In this document: in pieces, positions 34,809 to 43,044 of the stretch | Layout: each line of letters starts with the position of its first letter | How positions within the stretch are numbered: position 1 is the stretch's first letter | Assembly (NCBI RefSeq): GCF_002214365.1 | Contig: NZ_CP014854.1 | Span: forward strand, 744,001 to 808,000 | Origin: Thermococcus celer Vu 13 = JCM 8558 | GTDB lineage: Archaea; Methanobacteriota_B; Thermococci; Thermococcales; Thermococcaceae | Length of the DNA: 64,000 nt | Direction of reading: 5' to 3' | Program-made: the position numbers and the translations under genes | Notes under the pieces: generated by a model | Database searches by the model: none | The model's input: the letters and a program-made list of their open reading frames with translations, nothing else | Told to the model about the DNA's origin: nothing

Positions 34809-35333
34809 ATGTCGATAACGACCAAAACTGGAGACAAAGGTTTGACCGGCCTCTTCACGGGCGAGCGGGTGGCGAAGTACTCACCGGTTATGGAGGCCAA
34901 CGGCACGATAGACGAGCTGGACAGCTTCATCGGGGAGGCCAAGCACTACGTTCCCGAGGACATGGCCGGGACCCTCGAAAGAATCCAGGTTCACCTCTAC
35001 GACCTGATGGCCGAGCTGGCGAGCAAGGGAAAGTACTCCAAGATAGGGGATGAGGAGGTGAGGTGGCTCGAAGGCCTCATCGAGAAATACGAGGCGGAGT
35101 TCCAGTTCAAGGCCTTCGTCCTCCCCGGCTCCACCGTTGCGAGCGCCAAGCTCGACGTCTGCAGAACGGTGGCGAGGAGGGCCGAGAGGAGGGTCGCGAG
35201 GCTCGTCCTCGACTACGGCTTCGGAGATACCGCCCTGGTGTACCTCAACAGGCTCAGCGACCTCCTCTTCCTGATGGCCAGGACGATAGAGAAGAGGGAG
35301 GGAAAGCTGAAGGAGGTCAAGGAAGTTCAGTGA
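34809..35333 (+). CDS. Cob(I)alamin adenosyltransferase, PduO type
   Basis: The 174-aa protein starts 'MSITTKTGDKGLTGLFTGERVAK', the ATP-binding N-terminus of PduO/MMAB. It then has 'ANGTIDELDSFIGEAK', 'VLPGSTVASAKLDVCRTVARRAERR' and 'YLNRLSDLLFLMAR'. It transfers adenosyl from ATP to cob(I)alamin. The RBS GGTGATACC is directly upstream. Its 3' end overlaps the convergent MFS gene by 17 bp. Confidence 0.95.
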   Translation: MSITTKTGDKGLTGLFTGERVAKYSPVMEANGTIDELDSFIGEAKHYVPEDMAGTLERIQVHLYDLMAELASKGKYSKIGDEEVRWLEGLIEKYEAEFQFKAFVLPGSTVASAKLDVCRTVARRAERRVARLVLDYGFGDTALVYLNRLSDLLFLMARTIEKREGKLKEVKEVQ

Positions 35334-36576
35334 CGGTTTTCGCCTCTTCCCTTTCCCCGCCGAGCAGGACCTCCCTGTGACGGACGTAGTAGTGGACCAC
35401 CACGACGGCCTGGGCCACCCATATTCCGAGGGAGACCCCCCAGGCGGAGTAGCGATCTACCAGCGGTCCGACCACAACAAGGCCCAGGGGTGCCGAGGCG
35501 TTCACGAGGAGGGCCAACGCAGAGAAGACCCTGCCCCTGAGCTCCGTCGGAACCGCCCTCTGGATCTTCGAGTTGAGGGGGACGTTTATTATCGCACTGC
35601 TCGCTCCAAGGAACACCGCGGTAACGGCCAGCGTCACGAACGCCGAATCCCTTGAGACGCCGGCCAGGGGGGAGACGACCCAGACGAAGATCAGCATCAG
35701 GAGGCCGTTGACGGCCATGGCCTTGAAGAGGTACCTCCCCGCTCTCCTCCCGAGCTTTATCGCCACTATGAGGTTTCCAAAGAGCATACCGCCCATGAAG
35801 GCGCTCTCGAGTAGTCCGAACTGTTCGCTCGTGAACTTTAGGACCTCCCTGAATGCGTAGGGCATTACGACCGCGTTGAAGGGCTGGCCGAGCGCGTTCA
35901 TGAAGAGGGCGAAGCTCATAAGCACCACGAGGTAGCGGCTGGAGCGCAGAAACACCAGGCCTTCCTTAATGTCCTCGATGACCTGCCCGACGCTCTCGAG
36001 CTCCCTCGTCTTCCATTCGTACCGTATCAGGACCTCGAAGAGGCCGGAACCGAAGAAGCTGACCGCGTTTATTAGAATCGCCAGTTTTATCCCGCCGAGG
36101 GCGTAGATAACTCCGCCGAGGGCCGGACCGACGAGCCGGGCCACCACGGTGAACGAGCTGACGGTCGAGTTGGCCCTCTCAAGCTCGTCGGGTTCGACGA
36201 GATCCGGAAACATCGCGCTCGTTGCCGCGCCGAAGAACGCCCCCATGACCGCCATGACGACCTGAACGGTAAGGAGCTGGTAGATACCGAGGAAGTTGAA
36301 CGCGATGACGCCGAACAGGAGAAGTCCCCTCGCGAGGTCGAAGCCAACCATGAGCCCCTTCCTGTTGTAGCGGTCACCGACCACGCCGGCGAAGGGCATG
36401 ATTATCAGGGAAGGGATCACGTCCGCCAGAACGAAGAGGGTCATCATCGAGCCGCTGTGGGTCTTGTCGAGAACGTAGAGGGGCAGCGCAACCTCCTGCA
36501 CCGCCCAGCCGAGCTGGCTGACGAATCTTCCAAAGGCGAAGAGCCAGAAGTTTCTGTTGAGCCCCCTCTCGAGCAT
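35317..36576 (-). CDS. Major facilitator superfamily transporter
   Basis: The 419-aa protein has about 12 hydrophobic segments, 'AFGRFVSQLGWAVQEVALPLYVLDKT' at the start and the A-motif-like 'GVVGDRYNRKGLM'. It resembles the enterobactin-exporter/macrolide-efflux group (MFS_3). Substrate unknown. ATG 36576 is chosen after GGGGGTTG; the frame extends to 36609. It lies 60 bp downstream of the DUF4097 unit on the opposite... same minus strand, with its own promoter likely. Confidence 0.88.
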   Translation of the reverse strand: MLERGLNRNFWLFAFGRFVSQLGWAVQEVALPLYVLDKTHSGSMMTLFVLADVIPSLIIMPFAGVVGDRYNRKGLMVGFDLARGLLLFGVIAFNFLGIYQLLTVQVVMAVMGAFFGAATSAMFPDLVEPDELERANSTVSSFTVVARLVGPALGGVIYALGGIKLAILINAVSFFGSGLFEVLIRYEWKTRELESVGQVIEDIKEGLVFLRSSRYLVVLMSFALFMNALGQPFNAVVMPYAFREVLKFTSEQFGLLESAFMGGMLFGNLIVAIKLGRRAGRYLFKAMAVNGLLMLIFVWVVSPLAGVSRDSAFVTLAVTAVFLGASSAIINVPLNSKIQRAVPTELRGRVFSALALLVNASAPLGLVVVGPLVDRYSAWGVSLGIWVAQAVVVVHYYVRHREVLLGGEREEAKTVTELP

Positions 36577-36636
36577 TTTGAGCAACCCCCATCTTCCCCG
36601 CCGGTTCACGCGTAGTTGTCGGATTAAAGAGAAAAG

Positions 36637-37290
36637 TTAAACCAGCTCCACGCTCACCCCGCCGTTAACGGTGCTCACCCTCACGGTGTACGTTCCGGCG
36701 CCGATGACCGGCTCCTCCGGGTCGATGCCGACGAACCTCACCGTCCCGTTGAACCTGCTGACAGCTACCCTCGCGTCGCAGAAGTCGGAGAGTCTAACCA
36801 CGAGGTTTCCGTTCACGCTCGCGACCTCAACATCGCCCTCCAGCTCCTCTATCTCAAGCACCATTCTCCCGTTAACGGTGGTGGCCTTCAGCGGGCCGGC
36901 GGTGGAGAGGTCCGCCTTCGCCCTGCCGTTGACCGTCGTTATCAGCTTCGCCTCGCAGTCCTTCAGGTCGAGCTCGCCGTTAACGGTCGTGGCCTCAGCG
37001 AAGCGGACGTTCTCGGCGCGAAGCTCTCCGTTGACGGTCTCGGCGCTTACCACGACCGCTTTAGGAACGCTGACCTCTATTTCGGCCCACCCTTCCTTCC
37101 GGAGCAGGTTCAGGAACCTCTTCTTCGGCTCTTCCCTGATGATGAGTTTCCCATCCTTCTCCTCAACTTCAACGTCCACCTCACCGTGAGGGGTGTAATC
37201 CACTTCCACGTGCTCTCTTTCCCAGCCCTTAAGCCTGATGTGGCCGTTAACGGCCCTTACCTCCACTTCCCTGACGTTTTCGAAGATCAT
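36637..37290 (-). CDS. DUF4097 beta-strand repeat protein
   Basis: The 217-aa product is built of short repeats with the recurring T-V-N-G ('AETVNGELRAENV', 'ATTVNGELDLKDC', 'ITTVNGRAKADLS', 'ATTVNGRMVLEIE', 'STVNGGVSVELV'), a right-handed beta-helix-like DUF4097 fold. No signal peptide. In bacteria such domains sit beside membrane and regulatory proteins of envelope stress units. ATG 37290 follows GGTGATGCCG, and the upstream stop overlaps that site. Third gene of the ArsR-membrane-DUF4097 operon. Confidence 0.85.
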   Translation of the reverse strand: MIFENVREVEVRAVNGHIRLKGWEREHVEVDYTPHGEVDVEVEEKDGKLIIREEPKKRFLNLLRKEGWAEIEVSVPKAVVVSAETVNGELRAENVRFAEATTVNGELDLKDCEAKLITTVNGRAKADLSTAGPLKATTVNGRMVLEIEELEGDVEVASVNGNLVVRLSDFCDARVAVSRFNGTVRFVGIDPEEPVIGAGTYTVRVSTVNGGVSVELV

Positions 37291-37295
37291 CGGCA

Positions 37296-38591
37296 TCACC
37301 CGATGTACCCCGTCAGTTCATCGAGGAGCTCCTTCACCCGTTTGTTGAGGAGCGCCCTGTCCACCCCGAGGCCCTCTATCAGCCCGGCGCTCTGCTCCTC
37401 GACGATTTCCTTGGCCTTTTTCACCACGAGCTTGAATGCGTCGGGGTTCTCAATCGTGTAGGTTTTTCCGCCGGCCCTTATCTTTACCTTGCCGTCCCTC
37501 GCCGAGATGACAGCGTCCTCTATCCTTATCCTGGCCCTTCCCCTGCCGACGCCTACCGAGACGTCGCCCGAGCGCAGGGACACTGTCTCGCCGAGGCTCA
37601 GGGTCTCGTTTCCGCTCCTGTAGGTTACCCTCTCACCTTCGACCTCGATGGAGTACTCCTCCGTCCGGATCTTCAGCCTCTCGCCGACCTTCGTCAGCTG
37701 GAAGCCGTTGCGGAGCTCCCTGATGGTCAGCATCTCCTCCGGAGGCATTCCGGGGTTGCCCTCGTGAATCCTTATGGGGCCGACCCTGACTTCCTCACCG
37801 GTCGGGGTCTGCATGACCTCAAGGAAGGGCAGCCTGACGTACTCGAAGTCCTCGCCCTCGTAGACCTTGATGAAGCCAAGATCGACGGTGCTCCCCTTCC
37901 CCCTGTACATCCTCTCGGGGTTCAGGAGCCTGTTAACGCTCCCCACGAAAGCAGGATCGGCCGGAACCTTTTTTCCGGCTACGTTCTCCTCCGTCCAGAC
38001 CACGACGGGGCTCAGGAGTTTCTTCGTTATTTCTCCGAGGGGTGTCCTGGCCTTCACCATCGCCTCGCCGTCCAGCACCCATCCTACCCTCTTCCGTCCG
38101 AACTTCACGGGGTAGGCCTTTCCCTTCCCCTCAAGCTTCACGTCGCCGAAGTCCGCCCCCTTGAATTCGTAGGCCTTCCCTTCAACTTTGAGGTCGAGCC
38201 TCCTCTCGTCGAACTTCGCCAGCAGGAGCCCCGCAATGGTTAAAACCACCGCGTAGGCGAAGGCGGTCCCGGCGTATCCGGTTAGGGCCTTTGACATGCC
38301 GAGCCACTTCCCGAAGAACAGGAAGACGCTCGTCCAGAAGAAGCCCCTGGCGAGTGCAAAGACCACCCCGCTTACCGTTACCCCGAACCACTTCCCGACG
38401 CCCAACAGTTCGAAGGCGAAGAGGAACGCCACTATCGCGTAAACCAGCCAGTCGTTGTAGGGTTCGAGCCTCAGCGGCCCCTTGAACAGCCAGACGATGA
38501 GCAGTACCGCGGTTAGTGCCTTAAGGTACTCCGCGAGCCTGAACCTCGGGCCTTCGCGGTGAAGGGCCCGGTGCCTCCATCCAGACCTCAT
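37296..38591 (-). CDS. Membrane protein with large cytoplasmic beta-rich domain, unknown
   Basis: The 431-aa protein has four hydrophobic segments in the first 130 residues ('LKALTAVLLIVWLF', 'WLVYAIVAFLFAFELLGV', 'GVVFALARGFFWTSVFLFF', 'AFAYAVVLTIAGLLLA'). A soluble domain of about 300 residues full of short beta strands follows ('EGERVTYRSGNETLSLGETVSLRSGDVSV'). No family recognised. It overlaps the ArsR gene by 4 bp and the DUF4097 ribosome site, so the three are one unit. Confidence 0.8.
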   Translation of the reverse strand: MRSGWRHRALHREGPRFRLAEYLKALTAVLLIVWLFKGPLRLEPYNDWLVYAIVAFLFAFELLGVGKWFGVTVSGVVFALARGFFWTSVFLFFGKWLGMSKALTGYAGTAFAYAVVLTIAGLLLAKFDERRLDLKVEGKAYEFKGADFGDVKLEGKGKAYPVKFGRKRVGWVLDGEAMVKARTPLGEITKKLLSPVVVWTEENVAGKKVPADPAFVGSVNRLLNPERMYRGKGSTVDLGFIKVYEGEDFEYVRLPFLEVMQTPTGEEVRVGPIRIHEGNPGMPPEEMLTIRELRNGFQLTKVGERLKIRTEEYSIEVEGERVTYRSGNETLSLGETVSLRSGDVSVGVGRGRARIRIEDAVISARDGKVKIRAGGKTYTIENPDAFKLVVKKAKEIVEEQSAGLIEGLGVDRALLNKRVKELLDELTGYIG

Positions 38592-39001
38592 TCTTCCACC
38601 TCCTCCAGGGCGGTTATTATCTCAAGCAGGCGCAAAAACAAACGTCCATCGGGCGATATCTCGTACCTCTCGCCTTTCCTTACCATCCGGGTTTTCACGA
38701 GGAGCTTCAGGTGATGGGAAACGGTGGGGCTCTCGACACCTAAAGCATCCTTTATCTCCTTGAAGCCCATCGGTTTCTCGGAGAGCATCCTGAGTATCCT
38801 TATCCTGTCGGGGTTGGCGAGGGCCTTGAGGGTCTTCGCCGCCTTTTCCTCATCGACCTCCGGAAGGGCCCCACCCTCGAGTTTTCGCCTGAGACGCGCC
38901 TTTACGGAGAGCATTACCTCGTCCACGGGATCGATGCTCTCCTCCAGCACTTCCAGGCGCTTCTTCAGCTCCTCAAGCTGAACCCTAAGGTCGTTCTCCA
39001 T
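38588..39001 (-). CDS. ArsR-family winged-helix regulator
   Basis: The 137-aa protein starts with a coiled-coil (about residues 5-25, 'VQLEELKKRLEVLEESID'), then the ArsR-type HTH 'LKALANPDRIRILRMLSEKPMGFKEIKDALGVESPTVSHHLKLL' (split here for reading) and wing 'GERYEISPDGRLF'. No metal-binding Cys motif is present, so it is probably not an arsenic sensor. The promoter holds a candidate operator (39027-39044). Confidence 0.9.
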   Translation of the reverse strand: MENDLRVQLEELKKRLEVLEESIDPVDEVMLSVKARLRRKLEGGALPEVDEEKAAKTLKALANPDRIRILRMLSEKPMGFKEIKDALGVESPTVSHHLKLLVKTRMVRKGERYEISPDGRLFLRLLEIITALEEVEE

Positions 39002-39026
39002 GCTACCACCGGGTACAGATTTTTGT

Positions 39027-39044
39027 AGTACATTTTTCTGTACT
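39027..39044. promoter_or_regulatory. Candidate operator of the ArsR-membrane-DUF4097 operon
   Basis: AGTACA-TTTTTC-TGTACT is a perfect inverted repeat (6-bp arms, 6-bp spacer). A further GTACAG half-site lies at 39013-39018. A TATA element (TTATATATA, minus strand, about 39060-39069) lies about 25 bp upstream of the repeat, so it covers the likely transcription start. Autorepression by the ArsR protein is inferred. Confidence 0.6.
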
Positions 39045-39154
39045 TAACTGGCACCGTAGGTATATATAAGTTTATCGGTCAAGGTTCAAAAAGGGATGTT
39101 CACCACCGTTCGATTCGATCAGTGGAACAACAATGATGAAACGGGAAAAAGAAA

Positions 39155-39598
39155 TCAGTTAGTCGCCGAAAGTTCGGCCTCAATGGCCCGTATCTCCTCA
39201 TCGAGTATGCCCCTTATCTTTTTGAGGAGTTCGAGGTAGGCCTTAACGGTCTCCGGGTCCATGTTCCTCTCGAGGTTCATCTCCTCGAGCTTTCTCTTCA
39301 GGGCCTCGTGGTACCTGATCGAGGTGTACAGGATCCTGAGGGCGAGGTCGTTCGAGGTCCGCAGGTAGTTCCACCCCCTGTCCGTGAGGCTGTACTTAAC
39401 CCGCCTGACCTTCCCTCGATACTCCTCCCTGGGTTCAAGAAGGCCCTCCTCAACCATCTTGCCAAGGATCGTATAGAGGTTGCTGTGGCTGGGCTTCCAC
39501 AGGCCGATCGCCAGCTTCTCAAGCTCCTTGAGTATTTCGTAGCCGTGTGCTTCACCCTTAAGCCCGACTATGACCAGTATTAGGTTCTTCAGGGGCAC
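39155..39598 (-). CDS. PadR-family transcriptional regulator
   Basis: The 147-aa protein has the PadR winged helix 'LILVIVGLKGEAHGYEILKELEK' with 'KPSHSNLYTILGKMVEEGLL' and a C-terminal helical dimerisation region (about 95-147). The start is a GTG at 39598. PadR proteins usually repress adjacent transporters; the divergent AEC transporter starts 55 bp away and is a plausible target. Confidence 0.88.
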   Translation of the reverse strand: MPLKNLILVIVGLKGEAHGYEILKELEKLAIGLWKPSHSNLYTILGKMVEEGLLEPREEYRGKVRRVKYSLTDRGWNYLRTSNDLALRILYTSIRYHEALKRKLEEMNLERNMDPETVKAYLELLKKIRGILDEEIRAIEAELSATN

Positions 39599-39652
39599 GG
39601 TGAACAGCCCCTTGCTCGACAGACTTTTAAGCGTTAAACTGAAGTTCTCACC

Positions 39653-40531
39653 ATGGACGTCTATCGGATGCTCGCCCTCATAGCCCTCGGCTACGTTCTC
39701 AAAATGCTCGTGAGAAGGGATACCTTATTCAGATGGCTCAACCTCTTCTCAACCCGGGTTCTCCTCACGCTCTTCGTCTTCGGCAACGTGGCGGGCAAGG
39801 ACCTGGAGTACCTCGTCAGCATAAGACTGGTTTTCCTCTACGTTTTCCTCATAATCGGGCTCAGCCTCGGCCTCTCCTATCTCTACGCCCGCCTTCGCGT
39901 TGAGGACGAGGACTGGGCAGGGGCGCTCATGATACTCTCCACGTATCCGAACACGGCTGCCATGGGCTTCCCGATAGCGAGCCTCTTCCTCAAGGACATA
40001 ACCCCCGCCATACTCTACTCGACTACCAACAGCCTCGTCGTCCTCCCGCTGGCGACATTCATAGCGGCCCACTACTCCAGCGGAAAGGCCTCGATAAGGA
40101 GGAGCGTCCTCAGGGCCCTGAAGTTCCCTCCAACGGCCGCCAACCTCCTGGCGCTCGCCCTCGTCCTGCTTGGAGTAAGGTTGCCGGGATGGATCATCGA
40201 ACCGATAAAGTCCATCGGCTGGTGGAGCATACCCCTGCTCCTCATCTACTTTGGCTCCATAATGAACCTTAGGGAGTTCAGGTGGAGGCACTTAGCCGAG
40301 GTCGGCCTTTTCAGGAGCGTCATCCCGTTCCTCTTCGTCTTCCTGACGCTGAGGGGAGCAGGAAATATCTACTACGCGGTCCTCGTAGAGGCCTCGATGC
40401 CACCGGCGATAATGGCGAACGTGATACTCGCCCACTACCGCCTGAAGGCCGAGGAGGCCATCGGCGTGACGGTGATTCAAACGCTCCTCGTTCTGGCGTT
40501 TTTCCTCGCCTTCGCCGCTTTCGTTACCTGA
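39653..40531 (+). CDS. AEC-family (auxin efflux carrier-like) transporter
   Basis: The 292-aa membrane protein has about 9-10 hydrophobic segments and AEC motifs 'LIALGYVLKMLVRRD', 'ILSTYPNTAAMGFPIASLF' and 'MPPAIMANVILAHYRL'. AEC proteins move organic anions such as malate, or small hydrophobic molecules. Divergent from the PadR gene, so probably its target. Substrate not determined by sequence. Confidence 0.88.
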   Translation: MDVYRMLALIALGYVLKMLVRRDTLFRWLNLFSTRVLLTLFVFGNVAGKDLEYLVSIRLVFLYVFLIIGLSLGLSYLYARLRVEDEDWAGALMILSTYPNTAAMGFPIASLFLKDITPAILYSTTNSLVVLPLATFIAAHYSSGKASIRRSVLRALKFPPTAANLLALALVLLGVRLPGWIIEPIKSIGWWSIPLLLIYFGSIMNLREFRWRHLAEVGLFRSVIPFLFVFLTLRGAGNIYYAVLVEASMPPAIMANVILAHYRLKAEEAIGVTVIQTLLVLAFFLAFAAFVT

Positions 40532-40580
40532 GACCGATGGCCTTTTCAACCCTTCGACCCTTCTTTTAACGGTGGTTTCG

Positions 40581-41600
40581 ATGGAGAGAGTGATCGAGAT
40601 TCTGAGGGAGATCCTTGAGATACCGTCCCCGACGGGCTACACGAGGGAGGTTATGGAACACATCGAAGGGAAACTTAACGAAGCTGGCATAAAAACGCGC
40701 TACACCAACAAGGGCGCCCTGATCGCCCACAACCATCCGGAGCCGGAGCTCGTGATCGCGGCCCACGTCGACACGCTCGGGGCGATGGTGAAGGGAATTC
40801 TCCCGGACGGGCACCTGAGCTTCACGAGGGTGGGTGGACTGAACCTTCCCGCCTTCGAGGGCGAGTACTGCACGGTAATCACCCGCTCGGGCAGGCGCTA
40901 CCGAGGGACGCTTCTGCTCAAGAACCCGAGCGTTCACGTGAACAAAGATGCCGGGAAGAAGGAGCGCAAGGAAGAGAACATGTACATCCGCCTGGACGAG
41001 CCCGTGGAGAAGAGGGAGGACACGGAGAAGCTCGGCATTCGGCCCGGCGACTTCATAGCCTTCGACCCGAAGTTCGAGTACGTCAACGGCTTCGTCAAGG
41101 CCCACTTTTTGGACGACAAAGCGAGCGCCGCGATCCTCATAGATTTGATGCTCGACATGGGAGCGGAAACCCTCGAAAGGCTCCCGGTGGCTTTCTTCTT
41201 CTCCCCCTACGAGGAAGTCGGACACGGCGGCTCGGCGGGTTATCCCGAAAGCATGAGGGAGCTTCTCGTCGTTGATATGGGCGTCGTCGGTGAGGGCGTC
41301 GCGGGAAAGGAGACGGCGGTCTCGATAGCGGCCAAGGACTCGAGCGGCCCCTACGACTACGAGATGACGACCAAGCTCATAGAGCTGGCGGAGAAGCGCG
41401 ACATCCCGTACGTCGTCGACGTGTTCCCCTACTACGGCTCCGACGGTTCCGCCGCCTTGAGGGCTGGCTGGGATGTGAGGGTTGCACTTATAGGCCAGGG
41501 CGTCCACGCGAGCCACGGAATGGAGAGAACGCACATAAAGGGCATCCTCGCGACGAAGGAGCTGATAAGGGCTTATATCGAGGAGAGGTTCGAGGGTTGA
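40581..41600 (+). CDS. M42-family metallopeptidase (TET aminopeptidase)
   Basis: The 339-aa enzyme has the M42 ligands in order: 'VIAAHVDTLG' (His, Asp), 'FLDDKASAA' (bridging Asp), 'YEEVGHGG' (catalytic Glu pair), 'LVVDMGV' (Asp) and 'GVHASHGMERTH' (His). TET particles are dodecameric cytosolic aminopeptidases. ATG 40581 follows GGTGGTTTCG. Possibly cotranscribed with the AEC gene 49 bp upstream. Confidence 0.93.
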   Translation: MERVIEILREILEIPSPTGYTREVMEHIEGKLNEAGIKTRYTNKGALIAHNHPEPELVIAAHVDTLGAMVKGILPDGHLSFTRVGGLNLPAFEGEYCTVITRSGRRYRGTLLLKNPSVHVNKDAGKKERKEENMYIRLDEPVEKREDTEKLGIRPGDFIAFDPKFEYVNGFVKAHFLDDKASAAILIDLMLDMGAETLERLPVAFFFSPYEEVGHGGSAGYPESMRELLVVDMGVVGEGVAGKETAVSIAAKDSSGPYDYEMTTKLIELAEKRDIPYVVDVFPYYGSDGSAALRAGWDVRVALIGQGVHASHGMERTHIKGILATKELIRAYIEERFEG

Positions 41601-42033
41601 TCCCCTCTACCTCTATTATCCCATTTCTCACGCTCCCTCGTCTTCGGGATACGGAATATCCGAAAACCTAACCTAAGAGTTCGTGCTATCTTCCCATAGG
41701 GCGCACCCCCAAATAAACCTCTCTGGGACTTCTTTGTATACCTATCGTTCGAAATGTTTACTAAAAATATTATAACCTTATTTTTGGTAAACCTAACCCA
41801 GACAGTAGACACAGCCCAGTGTGGATCATTGGTACGGAAAACAAGCGAGAGTGTCCAAAACCCGAAACCAAATGTTTAAAAATCAAACTTTCGTTATTAA
41901 GAATATAAAAAGAGATTGGATTCGGAGGTGTGTGGGATTGCTTGCAAAAAGTGTGGTTCCGGCGGTTCGGAGCATCCAGTGGGGAGTCACCCCCCTGGAA
42001 GTTATATACTCCGCGTGGGGTACTATAAGCGCC
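41601..42033. other. 433-bp region without a clear gene; inverted repeat and two promoters
   Basis: An imperfect inverted repeat (arms 41756-41768 and 41780-41792, one mismatch in 13, 11-nt loop) lies in AT-rich DNA. A TATA-like GAATATAAAA is at 41901-41910 and a second, TTATATAC, at 42002-42009, 25-30 bp before ATG 42034. After a GGAGGTG (41924-41930) there are two short frames: a TTG start at 41938 continuing into the 42034 frame, and a Cys-rich 38-codon frame at 41928-42044. I cannot show either is translated. Confidence 0.55.
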
Positions 42034-42252
42034 ATGAGCGATAACAGGGCAAAGCTTCACCTGGGAGGAAGGATGAAGCTCAGAGACAACACGGTGGTCG
42101 AACTCGAACTGTGACCAGCCCTCTATGAGGGAGAGCTCGAGCTGACGTTCAGCGATGGGAACGAGGTGTTCTTCCTCCGCCCGTTCGACGTGAATACGGG
42201 CGTTGAAGGGGCATACCTTAAACTCCTCGAGGTTCTGGGTGAGCTGAGATGA
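42034..42252 (+). pseudogene. Small ORF of about 72 codons broken by an in-frame TGA
   Basis: From ATG 42034 the frame reads 'MSDNRAKLHLGGRMKLRD', then 'NTVVELEL', then TGA at 42112-42114. The same frame continues as 'PALYEGELELTFSDG', then 'NEVFFLRPFDVNTG', to a stop at 42250-42252 that overlaps the next ATG (42249). Both halves look like one protein, so a single base change is the simplest reading (for example CGA or TGG to TGA) or a sequencing error. Selenocysteine is unlikely in Thermococcales and I see no SECIS element. TATA at 42002 makes a leaderless start likely. Family unknown. Confidence 0.7.
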
Positions 42253-43043
42253 AGCGCAAGAGTGTAACGGTCGAGGTAGAGGCTCCCCTGGATTCCATCA
42301 GGGAGGTCCTATCGGACCCGCCCCAGTTCATAATGAACTGGCCGTACGTGGTGAAGATAAACACGAAGAACGGAATCTCCGCGGAGATAAGGCTACCGCG
42401 TTTCTTCCTCAAATTAGGGGACGTGTACACCTTCACATCCCACGGAGACTCGTCGAGCTTCATCTACGATGGGACAGGCAGAAGGAGCAATCTAATCGTG
42501 ACGGTAACGTTAAAGGGATGGCGGAAGAGCGTAACGGCCGACGTTGAAGTTGCGTATAATGGTAGGGGTGAACATTTTCTGGGAAAAACCCTGGAGCGTT
42601 TTGCCGAGGGCATAGGGAAGACACTCAAAGGGCTGGCCGAGAGTTATTCGCCGCCCAAGCCCGTGAAAAGCTCCGGCGAGGTTATCCTCCAGGTTGACTT
42701 CTCCGACCCGATGAGCGTTGCCAACTTTCTGGCGAAGGCCAAGATGGTCCACAGCGGTCTTCACATGATAGAGGGCGGAAAGTTCTTCGACGTCCTCATG
42801 GAGCTCAGGAAAACCGCCAACAACGATGTCCTTTACGTCTCCGGGGTGACTTCAGACGGCGCCAGGTCGTTTAAGGCCCTTCTCCAGGGCAGTCGGATAC
42901 TCGCGATTGAATACAGGGAGGGAGCCGATGGCCAGGTGGTAAAAGTTGAGGACGAGGAGACGGCGGCGGAGGCCCTTAGGCTCGCCTCAAGTATTGAAGG
43001 TGTGTACATGATCAACGTCTGGGTGCCAGTTGGAGGTGTTTGA
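42249..43043 (+). CDS. START/DUF3211-like protein, unknown function
   Basis: The 264-aa protein has an N-terminal SRPBCC/START-like half (about 1-135, 'KSVTVEVEAPLDSIREVLSDPPQFIMNWPYV') of the kind that binds hydrophobic ligands, and a second alpha/beta half (about 145-264, 'GEVILQVDFSDPMSVANFLAKAKMV'). Assignment to the archaeal DUF3211 group is tentative. The start overlaps the stop of the upstream broken ORF (ATGA). It is followed after 1 bp by the diiron-type protein. Confidence 0.72.
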   Translation: MKRKSVTVEVEAPLDSIREVLSDPPQFIMNWPYVVKINTKNGISAEIRLPRFFLKLGDVYTFTSHGDSSSFIYDGTGRRSNLIVTVTLKGWRKSVTADVEVAYNGRGEHFLGKTLERFAEGIGKTLKGLAESYSPPKPVKSSGEVILQVDFSDPMSVANFLAKAKMVHSGLHMIEGGKFFDVLMELRKTANNDVLYVSGVTSDGARSFKALLQGSRILAIEYREGADGQVVKVEDEETAAEALRLASSIEGVYMINVWVPVGGV

Positions 43044-43044
43044 G

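Noticed and set aside
42112-42114. Selenocysteine at the in-frame TGA
   Set aside because: Thermococcales are not known to use selenocysteine, and no SECIS-like stem-loop was seen nearby; mutation or error fits better.
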